Source of the DNA: Pomacea canaliculata
Taxonomy: Eukaryota > Mollusca > Gastropoda > Architaenioglossa > Ampullariidae
Direction of reading: 5' to 3'
Assembly: GCF_003073045.1 (NCBI RefSeq)
Contig: NC_037593.1
Coordinates: 19,566,812 to 19,630,811 of the forward strand
DNA length: 64,000 bases
Below are positions 12,301 to 25,032 of this stretch, one piece after another; the stretch's first letter is position 1, and every line of letters starts with the position of its first letter. The notes beneath the pieces were generated by a model. The model worked only from the letters and a program-made list of their open reading frames with translations. It was not told where the DNA came from and ran no database searches. A program made the translations under genes and the position numbers.

Positions 12301-15300
12301 CAGCAGCAGGTCCCAGATCACCTGCAACATTTTATAGCATGATTTTCTATAATTATTTCCCTTCTTTCTGGACAGTAGAGATATCGTAACTGATTTACAA
12401 CCAAAGGAGTCAAGGCACCGACAAAAATTGTGAAAGGTAGGAAATAGAAAAGTGTTTGCTTGAGTAGAGAGTCGTACATAAGCAACAAACATGGACAGCA
12501 AAGACTACGCTACAGTCAAATTATTGCAAGATGATCATAGCATGATAGCGAGCTGAAGATGCCTGTTACCTGCTGCAATAAATTGTAGGTGACAATCTGG
12601 GTGCCGAAGTACAGAAAGTCCATGTCCCCGACTCCGGAGTCCAGCGCTTCGTTCAGAATACCCGAAAAGAAATCCGCTTGAAACCGACGTATTTTCAGAA
12701 GCTGCTCCGTCTTGTTGTCTTCTTTGAGGTTGTAGCCGTCCAGCGGAAGCCCAAACTGAAAGATGGTGCGTGTGATAGAGGATTTGGCCTCGGTCTGGGT
12801 GACACTTCCGTCGACTCCCAGGTGGAGCTGTAGTAACTGAGCTAGCAGGGGTACCTGGGATGCCCCAAACAGTGTCGCTGGTATGTTGCTGAACGTGGTG
12901 TCGTTCAACCCTGGACCGTAAGTTCCGTCGAAGAATCGAAGAATGGAAATGGGCTTGGCGCACTCTCTCGTCCCGCTGCCACCTGTCAGTCGGCAAAATT
13001 TCTTGTACTCCTCCACTCGGAGGAGTCTATCCTCCAGCTGCTTCATCGCCAGAAGGCGCTCCTTGGTGAAGACTGTGGAGTCTCCTGTCAGGTACATCAG
13101 CACCAGGGAGTCGGCGACTTGCGATCGTTCCCCGATGGTGGTGACGTCTGTGTCTTTGCCCACCACCGTCCCGTCCTCGTCTCGATACTTCCAGGCCAGA
13201 GAGCGCAGGAAGGTCGGGTCATCTTGCAGGTCAAGGGGCACGACGTCAAATTTGAAATTAACTATTTTTTTGCTGTCCCACATCGCTAAGGCCAAGGTCA
13301 CAATTAAAATGGCGACGTGGATTCCCAGTGTGATTCCTGGAATAGATTATCGGATGTAGTAGTGAATGATGATGGTGGCGGTGGTGGTTTCGTCAATTCT
13401 TACCTTAGACAGAATTAAAAGTTGGCAATAGCCAATACATTCATTTTTCAGTATTTTAGCTGGTATGTAATCATGATAGGTAAGGTATAATCTCCTTCGC
13501 CCATTCCCTACCCCACCCCCGCCTCCTCAAAAAATAAACAACACGCCAACCGAAAATTTTCAAGGACTTCTTAGATACCATCCATACCGAGATTTCGCAT
13601 TTCATTGCCGTTTTACAAATCTTCTTAACCATGAAAATGTCAAACGTTTGATCAAAGTCGGCAAAGTTGTGCGTGAAGGTGGGAAGAAACCAGTGGTTTG
13701 GGGTGAACAATCAGACTTTGTAATCTTTGGTCAACACACTCAGCTCACTTTAATCTTGCTTGTCAATAGAGTTGCCAACACAATGGGACTCTGGGGCACT
13801 TCGAGGGTTTGACTCTTCAGCACTTTGCCTGGTTAAGAACCGAGGGAGAGCACTTAGGGTCCCACGTGCCTTGCGAGTCTTTTAAATGTCAGCAGACATG
13901 TGATTGTCATGGAGAGAAGGAAGGCTGCACGTGTTGTATCAGTTTGGCACGTGATGCACGTGAGGTTTCTAAGGGACGAATGCTGTGGTGTGCAGACTTT
14001 AAAATGCCGCACGCAGCTCTTTCCGGAAAATCAAAAGGCAGGCCGACCTGACAGACGCTTGGGAACGATTATAGGACAGCAGGAAAGAAAGTGTTATCAG
14101 CTGTTGTGACGTCACAGCTTGAGGTAACATGAGGTTGGTGACCATGGTTTCGTGGACCCATGGCAACAGAACGCGATCTTGTGTATGTGTGTTTGTGTTT
14201 GTGTATGCCTGTGTGCGTGCATCTCTGTATCAGATACACTGTATGAGTGTGTGAGTGCGAGAACGATTGAGTGTGTGTTTTAGAACTATACTCCTTCTCT
14301 CAATCAATCTTTCCTCCCCTTTCCCTCCCCTTCCACCCACAGTCTGAGCACATTTCAGTTGTTGACTAACTGGACGGGGATCCTATTAAAACTGTCAAAC
14401 AGAGATCGAGTCTCCCATGACTACCACCGAAGCAGACTACCTGTACCTTCAGTCAGATTCTACCTGAGCGATGGAAGGAAAACGTGGTGGTCATGGAGAA
14501 TTTCTCGCAAGTTGAACACTACAGGTAAAAGAATAATCGCGCATATATATATAGACGTCAGTTGTCGATCAGGGAGGCCTGTCATCTTAGAGGAGCAGCA
14601 GCGATGTGACTGTTGCACGGTGCCTAACTTGTGAGAACTGTCAGTGACAACAAAGGAGGATTTCGAAACGGCGCAACGCCTTAATCCACCCACCTTAATC
14701 CACCCACCTTAATCCACCCACCTTAATCCACATGTTACAGACCAGACTGTCGAGCACAAGTCTCCGTGCACCCAGCCCCCGGAGTCCGCACGTGACACCG
14801 AGATAATGACTGCTATATCCGGAAGGGCGGCATAAAAGCATCACGATTTTAAATGAATAATAAAACTTAGCTGGTCTCTCATGCAATACCCAAAGCCATC
14901 CGGTTGCTGGTTGTCGTTCCAGACACGGACAGATAAGATTTATAGACATCCACAAGAGACTCGCCCTAAAATATTATCAAATTCCAGGGTGTCGCCGCCT
15001 TCTAGGGGGGCGCCAAGGCAATAATTCAGTCCCTCCACCAGTCTGTGACTGGCTACCGAGTAAGGCCAGACCCACAAAAAATTATCCCTCCTATCAGGCA
15101 CAGTAAAAACAGCATTCAGTTTTACACGAGAACTAAAAAAAAAGTTGTTTGATTACAGAAATTGCAAACAAAACACATCTGTTCATTTTAATGCTGTTTG
15201 TATTTGCAGATAATAAAATTCTGTGTGTGGGTGTGGTCACGATGACCGAGTAGTGTAAGGTCCGGACGTTCGGACTTAAACTTTGCACGAAATGAGGAAC

Positions 15301-16782
15301 ATTTTTACCACGCCTTCAGACTCGTGAAGTCGAATAGAAAAAAATTTCAAATGGAACCAAAATAAAATCAAGGACTGTCAAAGTCCCACACGATTTTCAC
15401 CAGGATCATCCGGGTCTTTGCTATTTCCTAACATCAGGATAATTATATAAGTTCTTTATTTCCTAACGTGGGTTTCATTCGTTGCCAAGTTCGTGAGGTT
15501 TTGATGGGTCAACCACCAAGGAATTGCAAAATGAGATCTCCTCTCCCTCCCCCACACACATATTCCCTTTACAAAAAAATCAGTCCTCAGTCATTACTGT
15601 CCGATAACCCGTTGATAGACTGTCAGCCACAAGCAAAAATAAATAAATACAACGGAACATTAATTAAGCCATTAAGCCTTTTTGCGACTGCGGCGTGATG
15701 TTTCTAGAGAAACAACACGTTGCCAAGAGGTATTGCCTAGTAACATGGGTCTTCCGTTCAACAGATTTTTGTTTTAGGAATGGACGCTGCGATGTCCTGA
15801 TGGCCACCGGGTCTGCAGTGTTAGGGGAGTTAACCACTACCTCCTTTCTTCCTATGTTATTTCCCCCTGTCTTTCGTTTTCTTTCTCTTCGTTTTGCTAT
15901 CTTTGTAACTGCCGTCGTCTCTGACCTCCCCACCCACTTTTCTTTCTCTTCACTGCCTTGCTGTCTCTCTCTATCCACTGGTCATGCGAGTGACCTATGA
16001 CCTTGCAACGTCATAGACAGTGTCACTCGCTACTATCAGAACGGCGTCTCAGCAACTACTGGCAAAACAATTTGGACTTCAAACTTTGGACTTCAAACCG
16101 TTTTCTGAGTTATAAGGTTCTTCTTAATGTCGAATGTTTTGTCAAGATCACCAAAGCTGTGCTTGTAGCTCTCAGAAAACCAATAGTTCGGGGAAGAAAT
16201 CTCAGGACATTTGTTGATGTCCAAAGTCCAGAATTGTTTTCCGGTATCAAATACAATGGGTATTTCAACCACTTCGGACATTTGACGGTTGGATTCTTTG
16301 CCTAGTCAAAAATCGGTCTTAAAACTAATGAAAAGCTGTGAAGATTTGTCCCTCGGCTTCGGCGGTATGGCTGACTGGGTAAACTATGTTTTGTATTTTA
16401 TTTGATATTGTTTAAATACATTTTCTTGCGCTTGGCTGTGTGCTGTTTTATATCTTTTCATTACTAACGACGTTTTGGCTATACTAGTATTAGTGTATCT
16501 ACTGAACACTGAACTGTCTGCAATTACCGAATGCTGTCTTTGGTTTTTGGACGAGAAATCGACAGAAGCCAGAGATGACTCCTCTTCTTTTTTGGTTTCC
16601 TCCACTTCACCGTCTTTGGTGTTGCCAGACGCTGGAGACACGGAGGAGCTGCCGTTACACAGTAAGCTTCTGGCAGGTGATGTGGGGGCCACTTTCCCGT
16701 TACTCACACCATCATGAACTGGGTCCGAGCTAGGGCTGGTGGTGTTTGCCAAGTTGTCCATATTGAGTGAAACGCTCGCCAT
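6356..16782 (-). CDS. DISP: Dispatched-family RND transporter (sterol-sensing domain protein)
   Basis: Twelve exons, 5' to 3': 16485-16782, 12570-13336, 11807-12321, 11051-11243, 10483-10707, 9614-9739, 9288-9434, 8859-8988, 8175-8302, 7828-7914, 7245-7415 and 6356-6844. Together they give 3,276 nt (1,091 residues) with every junction in phase. Dispatched proteins are plasma-membrane RND permeases that release cholesterol-modified Hedgehog. The model shows a first membrane helix (IHVAILIVTLALAMW) and a large extracellular loop of about 210 residues. A five-helix sterol-sensing block follows, with the RND charge motif GIGADNIFVFVDNW (Asp near residue 428). After a second loop with several Cys comes a second helix bundle carrying GLSVDYVVHLAEGY (Asp near 945). 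These paired GxxxD motifs are the RND proton-relay signature. The start exon has an acceptor-like site at 16827, so 5' UTR exons lie further upstream; its donor (A then GTATAG, 16485) is the weakest junction. The cytosolic tail has a CKQCEGKG motif. Which Dispatched paralogue (1, 2 or 3 type) is not decided here. Confidence 0.85.
8372..8486. repeat. (TTTG)n / T-rich tract
   Basis: Imperfect GTTT repeats in a Dispatched intron, grading into GTTTT and GTTTTT units. Confidence 0.85.
9002..9236. repeat. Imperfect ATC/GTC trinucleotide tract
   Basis: About 230 bp of degenerate CAT/CGT/CATCAC triplets in a Dispatched intron between exons 9288-9434 and 8859-8988. It keeps three-base periodicity, so it gives long Ser/Leu-rich and Met/Thr-rich shadow frames on opposite strands. 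It is not coding: the flanking acceptor at 8989 and donor at 9288 exclude it. Confidence 0.8.
9967..10002. repeat. (TG)n(CG)n microsatellite
   Basis: About nine TG units grading into GC-alternating sequence, within a Dispatched intron. Confidence 0.85.
13540..13710 (-). repeat. Dispersed repeat, copy 1 (possible transposon fossil)
   Basis: The minus-strand reading contains PNHWF...FADFDQTFDI and matches copy 2 (PNYWF...FGDLDKTFDI) over about 30 residues. The DNA is also alignable, with shared stretches such as CTTCTTAA and an AGAAA-CCA core. Both lie in the same intron in the same orientation. The family was not recognised. Confidence 0.45.
14680..14732. repeat. 14-bp minisatellite, about 3.7 copies
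   Basis: Perfect tandem repeats of CTTAATCCACCCAC, the last copy truncated. Confidence 0.95.
16095..16285 (-). repeat. Dispersed repeat, copy 2 (possible transposon fossil)
   Basis: Partner of the copy at 13540-13710. The minus-strand reading has CPEISSPNYWFSES and DLDKTFDIKKN. It is preceded by a short direct duplication of TTGGACTTCAAAC (16070-16099). No transposase was recognised. Confidence 0.45.
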
Positions 16783-16826
16783 TTCCTCACCGATCCACAA
16801 CTGGGTCAAGAGATAAATGCGTTTCC

Positions 16827-19800
16827 CTGAAACACAGCCACAGGCGTGGTATGGTCAGTGTACTCCAACCACAAGTAAGCCCTCGACTTTCATGGCTTTG
16901 ATTATTCGCGGGCTTACCTCCAATAATTAAATTAAAAAATCGCAGACTAAACTTGTAAGAAAAATGTAAGAAAACAAAAAGGAAAAATTAAGTAAACTAT
17001 AAATGCAGAAAGTACATGTATTATTAATCTATTTTATCATTTACGAACACACATACACAAAATTAATATTAAACATAAAATTGTGTGAAAAAAGCTTCAG
17101 AGCGCTAATGAACTCCAAACTGTTTTTGTGTACACTCAAAAATTAATTCGTTTTTAAATTTATTAAACACACTGTTGCATCACAGTATATACAAAGTCTT
17201 TTGTTTTATTTTTGTGCGTTGAGCATGATCAACGATATTCAAAATTCAGGAGGACTAGAGTTATTCACCGATTTTTGACAATCAAGGAGAGAGGGGTCTG
17301 CACGTGAATACTGAGGGCCGACTGTATTTATCATTCACTTCTCTTCTCTTCTCTTCACACTGCAGTAAACACTACAAAAAGGTACTGCAGACTGCGGAGT
17401 AATTACACAGACTAAAGCTCGAGGCAAAATAAAACTGATGATAACCAGTAAGATAATACAGATAAAAAGGTCCAGACCAAACTAGCGCAGTAAGCAAAAC
17501 AGACAAAATAGCGGGAAAAAAAGATTATATATAATTAAGAGAATAAAACAAAAAGTTTCGAAAATTCGGTGGGACTGGTCTTGGACGCACCATAACGAGC
17601 GCGTTTCAGGAGACAGCTGTCAGTTTGCTGGTGTGTTTGGAACTGAAGGCTAGACAATAACTTAGACACAAGATGAGAAAGCCAGGCTGCATGACATTAT
17701 TCAAACTTACTGATTATTCCTTTCGATTGTCCGTCTTCACCCAGATGTTCTTGTCCAGTTTCGCGAGGCGATCCGTTGGAAGGACAGGTCAAGCCTTAGA
17801 TGCACGTAAGTTGTAAGTACTTTGTTATCCTGAAGCGACAGTCGGCGATAATTTTGAAAGAATGTCCCAGACAGTTGTTGTAGTCTCGAAGAAGTCCAGC
17901 AGTAGGTACTGCGGCTCACGAGGGCTGACAACCGACTATACCCTGGGTGGCTGTTAAGAACGCACCCAGTTTAGCGATCACGTGCAACGGGACTTGACGA
18001 GCCGGAGGGGGTTTCACCCACCCTTCCTCTCTCGATATTTTGGCGATCCAGCTAATGGTGGGCGTTAGTGGAAGCCAAGCAACGACCATAATTTACCCGT
18101 GATGGCTGGCCCTCCCTCCTCCCTTCCCCACTCTCTCTGTCGCCTGCTTGTTTCACCAGCTCTCTCTCTCTCGCCTGCTTAATTGTTCTCACCAACTCTC
18201 TCTCTCTCCCATACTAACCTTTTCTCTTTAATTCATTCTTTTCTTTTATTTTCCTCCTTCACTCTCGTGTCTAGTCAGAGCCTGAATTGGCGATAAGTAC
18301 ACACGTCACACGTACAAGCGAGTGAGCCACAGTCACGCGGAACTATGGACTTTCCAAGGAGATAATTTTTTTTGCAAGGGGGTCGTTTTGGATTTTTTTT
18401 CAACTCATGAAGTTATGTCGAAATCCGCTGCATTTAAGGCAGTTTTTTCTGTTTTCTATTAAGAATATATTATTTTTAAAGTCATCTGCATTGTTTTGAG
18501 AACTGTACAGTTACGGACATTTTATATATATATAGTTGTTGCGTGGTCACTCATTTGCTTAAATTAAGAGAGAAAGTTAATTTTAAATCCTTAAAAAAAC
18601 TTTAGCTGATCGACTGACGCCGATTATACTCTCTTCCGCTTTTTAATTCAAGGAGAGATCCGACAGAGAGATGTGTAAACCTTTCGGAAAGGTTTAACAT
18701 CCGACGCCAAGCAAAATATACCGAAAACTTCGCAAATTCTTTTCTTTTTCACAGTAGTCCATTGTAAGTAATGAGATCGCAGAACGGAAAACAGTTTGGA
18801 AAAATATGGCAATGACGTTCACAAATTTATTTATATTAAAATCTTCCTTAAGCCATCTTGCCCCTATCCTGATGAGATGGACATTGTGACAAGAGGCATC
18901 CATGAGTCTACAGGTGCAGGGAGTCGGGACACTGTACTTGTGTAGTGTTGTGAAAGTGCACCTCGTCGGCCGTTAAGTGCAGGTGTGCTGATATAGGTTT
19001 CGCAACAGGTGGCATAACAATCACAACCTTCCGACACTATACGTCATAGCCACGTCGTTGACGTGGAATTCGATAAACAATTATTGTAGCACTCCTCTCG
19101 TGCCTGAGAAATTTTGAAAAATTACCTTCCTTCTGAAACAATGAGCGGTTACTATAGCAATCATCTCGTGCTTTCGCCCCTTGGGAAATCACTGCCCATT
19201 CCAAAAACAACAAAAAAAAAAAAAAACAAAAACAAAAACAAACCTCGTCGTGTTTACGCATCACCGTCATGACAGCTACTACAAAGAATAATTAATATTA
19301 TTGTTTCCATTACTATTGCTCAAGATTCCGTTCTCTCTCTCTCACACACACACATATACGCACGATAAGGGCCCTCCTACGCCTATCGACCCACCCCGGG
19401 TGTGATCTTGCCACTGGCCGGTCGGGTCTCATTACTTCGTTGCCCGGTGGACTTGAACTAATGCAGCTCTGCAAAGGTATGTGGACACGTGGCACTGTCA
19501 GGTTACAGAAGCTCCATCAGGGACCTTAAGGTTTATGTTTATGACCAAGTCTCAGCTGTCAAGGGCTCCATTCAGCTTCACGTGCTAGGGGTACTTCAGG
19601 GGCTATATCTGGCGCGTGATCTCATTCTCATTTCGATGATAATGGCGAACTTGAGGTAACGTGTATAGGGCAGACCTGCAGGCGCGCGTCACACCGCTGT
19701 GTGCACGTCACTAGGTTTGGCTGAAGGACAGATGGGGGTGGGGTTAAGGCGAGTGCAAGGCAATTGACGGCTGGTGTAACTGGTTCTACAAGACACCACC

Positions 19801-22020
19801 ATCATCAATCAATATTAATAATCAAAGAACTTACGAAGCACTGTTCCCCAAGCAGAGTTAGGCTCCCTACGCTTTACAAATTCAGTTAAAGTTTTTTAAA
19901 ACTGTAAATGTCCCATCCACTAAGTCCCTCTCTTCCAGATAAACACGCACCACACCACGGACACACGTCCTCCGTCTGATTAACTCAGCTTGGTGTGAAG
20001 TGCGGGAGACGGGGAAACTGATTGTCTCAACCAAAACCCACGATGTTCTCAGTGCCAAGAAATAAAGGGGATTAAAAATGAACAAAATTGTTTCTTTTAA
20101 AACTTTGTTTTTATTTTATATTTTCTCGTTATTTTCTTTCTTTAATTTGTGTGACCCTCAGTTTTGTGTGTTAATGCACGTCACTACTTTGTACATTCAG
20201 TTTCTGAGATGTAAAGGCGAGTGCTTTACAAATTTTGTATTATAAAACAACGAAAAACACAATTAGAAACTTGCTTAACTAAACTGATTCAAATTTATGC
20301 GCATGTTAAAGAAAGATTTAAACTTGTCAAAGTGCAAGATTTAAAAAGACGCCAAAACAAGTTTTTTTGCAGTCAATAAACCAGGGGTGTCCAACCTATG
20401 GTCATAATTCTGGCATAACCGCCATGTTCTGGACCGCGAGATTTTACACCATGTCCAGTGCGGCCCTCGGAGGAAAAAAAGGTAGGGCACAACTGCAAAA
20501 AACTTTATTCTTTCATCAGTGAGCGACAGAGACATTGAGAGGAAAAGCACGGCAGAAAATGAGACGAGTACTAATGAACTTGCTGAAGGCCTTTATGGAC
20601 ATTCTCTGCGGGCTTTCTAATTAAAGAATGCGATTGTACCCAACGCCCTAGCATTAAGCGAGATCATATTAATCCTGAGGTTACAGGAGCCTCATTATTG
20701 CCTCGCAGAACTGCAGATTGCCTTGCATACATTAAATGAAATATGCAGGACTTATTTGTATTACAAAACAAAATAATGCCCACATTAGATAATCTCCACA
20801 ACTAGAGCTATGTTCTAGTCACAGCAAATTCGTGAGGTCTAGATCTACTACTCTTGTCCAGCACTAAACCACTGTTTTCTTCTATGTCTCATTCTTTTCA
20901 TTTACGGTCGTAGTACAACTGTATTAATAGTTTAGTTTGTACAAGAACAACACGTTGCTATTATTTCATTTACAGTAAGAAAAAAGCACCCCACTGTTAG
21001 TGGGATTTTACCTACCCACCACCAACCTCCTCTCCTTTTCAATAAGGGTGTCGTTGGTCAGAAAACTTGTAAAGACATTAAGAAGCTATGACTTTAAAGG
21101 ATTCTAAGTATACAAATTGATAATTCAATTCACAGATGCACCCAGAGATGGTAATAATAATAAATGCAAAATTTGCAAAGCGCATACTCACACTCCTAAG
21201 GACCATGCTCTTAGCTTAAGAAGAATGAAACATGGACAGCATACGAGGGACAGGGAAACAAACAAATAACATACGAACTATAAAAGAATAAACAACCGTA
21301 CTAAACAAAGAAAAAATCAAATACAGAAAAAGAGGAACCAAATAACAAGAACAAGAGCTGAGAGTAACATGATATTGTAAAAGGGTGTGAGAAAGGACTA
21401 GCATTATGGGAATTATGTTGTTAGGAGTAATATTTATGGAAGAGGTGTGTTTTTCAGATGACAAAGCTTTGCATCAGGATTTGCATCACTTTTCAAGTTC
21501 AGGCTACAAACTAGCTGATTATTACCCCAGTTATCACAAAGATATTCATAAACATAAGATAATGTCATTAGTCCCTGCATGTTTAAAAGTTACAGTAGCA
21601 TGAACATTCTTTAACATCTTTCACTTTTTTCCTACATCACTTCCCACAACAGAACACCAAAATACACATAAAACAGAGCTATAGTAAAGAAAAAAAGAAA
21701 ATTTATTAAAAACCGATTTAAAAAAAATTAATTTTCTCTGTCAAATTAAATACCATGCTTGGCTACAAGCACATAAATAAAAGGGGACATAAATCATGCT
21801 TGACAACTTTTAAGAAAAACAGTGGCGAACTGGCATTTCCTCTGCAAATTTTAACTTTGAGTATTTCAGATGGATCTTCGCCCTCCAACATAAAAGTTCC
21901 ATCGTGCATGCCTATGCCCTTTCTTATGACTATGAGATTCACTACCATGTTATGTATGTGAAGCTGATGTCAAAATAAAAGATAACCAATAGTCATGGTG
22001 CAATGGTTTAATAGATTTCA
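16827..22020. other. Gene-poor region between Dispatched and ZNRD2
   Basis: Contains CT-rich low-complexity sequence (18118-18250), an A-rich run (19206-19245), a short (CT)n(CA)n stretch (19333-19355) and a 114-bp hAT-type MITE (20382-20495). The 5' UTR exon or exons of the Dispatched gene probably lie here, perhaps near 17700-17950, but I cannot place them. No other gene is supported. Confidence 0.5.
20382..20495. mobile_element. hAT-type MITE, 114 bp, with 8-bp target duplication
   Basis: The left end is CAGGGGTGTCCAACCTATGG. The right end, reverse-complemented, is CAGTTGTGCCCTACCTTTTT. These are imperfect inverted termini of the CAGNGGTGNCCAACC type common to hAT elements. The flanks are CAATAAAC (20374-20381) and CAAAAAAC (20496-20503), 7 of 8 identical, fitting the 8-bp duplication hAT transposases make. 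There is no coding capacity, so it is non-autonomous. Confidence 0.75.
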
Positions 22021-22027
22021 GCCTTCA

Positions 22028-22033
22028 TTTATT
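22028..22033 (-). terminator. Poly(A) signal of ZNRD2
   Basis: AATAAA on the minus strand, about 90 bp beyond the ZNRD2 stop codon. Confidence 0.6.
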
Positions 22034-22120
22034 CTGATATGATGGTAGCTCATTTCAAAGCGCTTACACCTTAGTCTTTAGACCAAAGGCCCAAACTAGC
22101 CAAGTATGTGCACTCAAGAC

Positions 22121-24550
22121 TCAAAACGCTGCTTTCAGGCTTGTTACTGCCTCTGCACAGCTCCTGATTAGATGACACAGTTGTATGCTTTGTTCAACAT
22201 TATGGGAGTGCTTGAGCTCATGTACTGACCAGTCCAACTTTTCAATCACTTCAGTGATATACTTCTGGCCGCCAGCATCCACTGCTTTCAATTCTCTGGA
22301 TACAAAGCTTGCTTGAGGCAAAATTGATGTGGCGTTGGTACAAACATTAACAGTTTCTAAGCAAGGAACAGCAACTCTTGAAGATGGAATCGTGGTGGAT
22401 GTGACAGATGCCATTTGATGTTCTCTAGCTTGTGCCATGGCTGCTGCTTCATTTGTTACTGCACAGAATCAGATGTTTGAGATTAGCATCTTGGTTTTCA
22501 CTGTCTCAGATTGTGTTTCAGTTAATACAACATCTGAAGAATTATAGGAATCTTACGGTGCATAAATGCTTATTCCCCAAACTGCATTGTAAACAAATGT
22601 ATTATCACTTCATAGAAGAAAAGTATCAATTGATAGAAGAGAAATGCCTAAAAACCTGGATCATCTTTGTCAGCATCGCTGTCCAGCTCAGAGCAAGCAA
22701 CACAATACAGTGTACCTTCTCTGGACTGCAGCAAAATTGTCTGCATAAACACAAAATAAAAAATGTATAAAGAGTGTTAAAAGGACAAACAAGGCAAAAG
22801 GAAACTGTTTAGAATGTCATAAAGAGTTTGATCATTTTGAATCTCATTCATTTTCATGTCTGTTTATATGCAAAAAGGTACAAGGTTATGTAGAGTATTG
22901 AATTTAATAAGGCTCTTTTTGAGACATTTCGTCTGCTGCAAAGAAATCTTGTTCTGCATCATGAGACCTTATGATGTCTGTGGGTGGCTGCTTACTAAAC
23001 GAAATAGAGACCTATGCCAAGAAAGTGCGCTGCACCCGATTGCTGAATAAAGGGTGGAGGGGACTCATAGTTTTCATATGACAGAAACTTGAGCATACTT
23101 TTGAAAAACATACTTCTTACATAATGAACATATTAACAAGTACCTATACAAATTATATTAAATCTTCTGTGCAGTTAGAATCATAACAGCTATAATATTT
23201 TGACTGGAAAAGTTGAATTTGAAGAACATTTATTCGAGATGACTTCAGGTGTTTGTGAAGCTACTTTGTGTTGTTGGACAAGAAAAAGCATGGTTTTTAA
23301 AAGTAAGCATCATGAATCTATACCCTCTTGCTTCTTCAGGTTATATGTTACCAGATAAAAAATTCAAGAGTAAATAAAAATGGCGTTCCCATACAACAGA
23401 GTACAGTGCTTGTGCAGTGAAGTCAGCTGATCCACTGTCTTCTCAATGATAAATCATTTTGGAATGTTTGCACACTTATTCCATAACTATGTTTTCCTGT
23501 GCATTTAACATCACAATGGTTTCCATATCTGCACATGGGCTTTCAAAATTTGATATTTTTGGGGGCAACATGCATAAGCCATGATGCCACCAGCAATGAC
23601 ATCACACACAACTTCAGGCTCTAATGGAGATTTTAACAAAAGAAGAATTTATTTTTATTTAATTTCTTGAGATTCGTGTTTCTCTTTGCAATTTCTTGTT
23701 TAGGACATTAATAAATATATAAAAGAATTCTTCTGAATGGGATAGGTATTAACAATCAGGTAGGTACTAAGTGTACTAAGCTTTTCTAATTCTAACTTAT
23801 AAAGTCAAATGCAACCACTAGATTAAGGAGCAGAATGATCTTGTGAAGAAATTCAAGAAACTACTGAAAAAATACAATTATCAAAGTTTAGCTACATACA
23901 CCACATTCTTGGCAGCTGTTTGCCAGCATTTTATATCCTTTGAGAAGATAGTCTCCCATCAGCTTGGAGATCTTATCTGACCGATCACGTCTAGCTTGCA
24001 GTAGCTTCCTCTCTGCATCTGATGGTGGTTCCCATTCATGGTCTGAATCTGTACATTCAAAAATTTATGTGCAGAGAAAGATTCTATGGTGTGAAAGCAG
24101 ATAGGACTGATAACGTGTTGTTTTGTAATAGTAAATATGGCATATCTACACGATTTTTGTAAATCTGATCAGATCATTTCTCCATATCAAAATATATGTT
24201 ACATCTACTCTACGTTTTTTATCAATTTGCACATATCTATCTTGCATTTAAAGTACAACACAACGTCCCATGTCTCCTAACTCGAACCATTTGTGGAGTA
24301 GGGTGGTGGCTAATAATAGTAATGAGTACATTTGTATAGCATGTTTCTCCAGCATCTGCCAGACTCAAGGCGATTTACAATCCATTTAAGAAAAGCCTGT
24401 AAAATGACAGGAGTGTACAGTTAGATTAGGATATTTCATTAAATGACCGAAACTGAACGACAACCATTTGGTTCTACTTATTTAGAAATAAGCTCCTCAG
24501 TTACCATCGACATCATACACCAAAATGTTATATGCATCATACATACCCAT
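22121..24550 (-). CDS. ZNRD2: ZNRD2 / SSSCA1 (Sjogren syndrome/scleroderma autoantigen 1 homologue)
   Basis: Four coding exons: 24547-24550 (ATG plus one base), 23900-24048, 22656-22740 and 22121-22458. They total 576 nt, giving 191 residues against 199 in human. The protein is a small zinc-ribbon adaptor (also called p27), reported as an autoantigen and linked to mitosis and to tankyrase. Recognisable blocks are MGDYLLKGYKMLANSCQECG, then TILLQSREGTLYCVACSELD. These supply the four cysteines of the ribbon as paired CxxC (CQEC and CVAC, near residues 48-51 and 63-66). Next are QAREHQMASV and a C-terminal helix with SIQLCHLIRSCAEAVTSL, as in vertebrate ZNRD2. The exon-2 donor was set after GGT at 23900 (GTATGT) because this preserves the family's Cys-Gly-Thr junction. 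The minimal first coding exon (ATG G) is unusual but phase-perfect. It is head-to-head with NUP133. Confidence 0.93.
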
Positions 24551-25032
24551 GACGTTCGCGTCGTGTAGTGGTTTGCCCACTGACCAAGTGAGGTAATTTT
24601 CAGCCTGAGGAAATGTAAATGAAGTTTTCCATCTTTATATTAGAAATATGTGTATACAAACCAAAATATAATCTGAAATATAATTGTAGTTTTAAAATAA
24701 AAATATTCACTTCGCAAAAACAGAAATTTTACCAAATTGTGCTGTAAAGAATATCCTAACACTCGTTTTGTCTGCAACTGAGGGAGTAAGCATTAGCTTA
24801 TATTGAGTGATAAAACAGTCCAATTTTTTAAAACTTTAACTAATTTTAGGTTTGAATTAAAGTCCTAATCTTTAAAATTACATATCTTAATAGTATACAT
24901 GTAATAAGTTGTCATCTTGAGTAATTTATAATGGAAACAATTGTATAATTAGTTGGGGAGACAAACCGGAAGCATGCTCGGCTTATTGGCGCGAGTAAAG
25001 GAACTTGGATAGTTCGAAGAGTTTGTGTTAAA
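24551..25032. promoter_or_regulatory. Bidirectional promoter region ZNRD2/NUP133
   Basis: Only 482 bp separate the two divergent start codons. This includes the ZNRD2 5' UTR (an open first exon near 24551-24600) and the NUP133 5' UTR. No TATA box is convincing at either side. The arrangement implies a shared promoter for two housekeeping genes; the exact start sites cannot be read from sequence. Confidence 0.5.

Larger units (their letters stand above)
13337..16484 (-). other. First intron of the Dispatched gene
   Basis: A 3.1-kb intron separating the cytosolic N-terminal exon from the exon that opens with the first membrane helix. It holds two diverged copies of a dispersed repeat (about 13540-13710 and 16095-16285), a 14-bp minisatellite (14680-14732) and TG-rich low-complexity sequence near 14180-14280. 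No exon is supported inside it. Confidence 0.7.

Noticed and set aside
16384-16484. Extension of the Dispatched first coding exon to the stop at 16384
   Set aside because: A donor at 16485 gives correct phase into the exon at 13336, and the extension lacks family resemblance; the AATAAA-like string there is within the intron.
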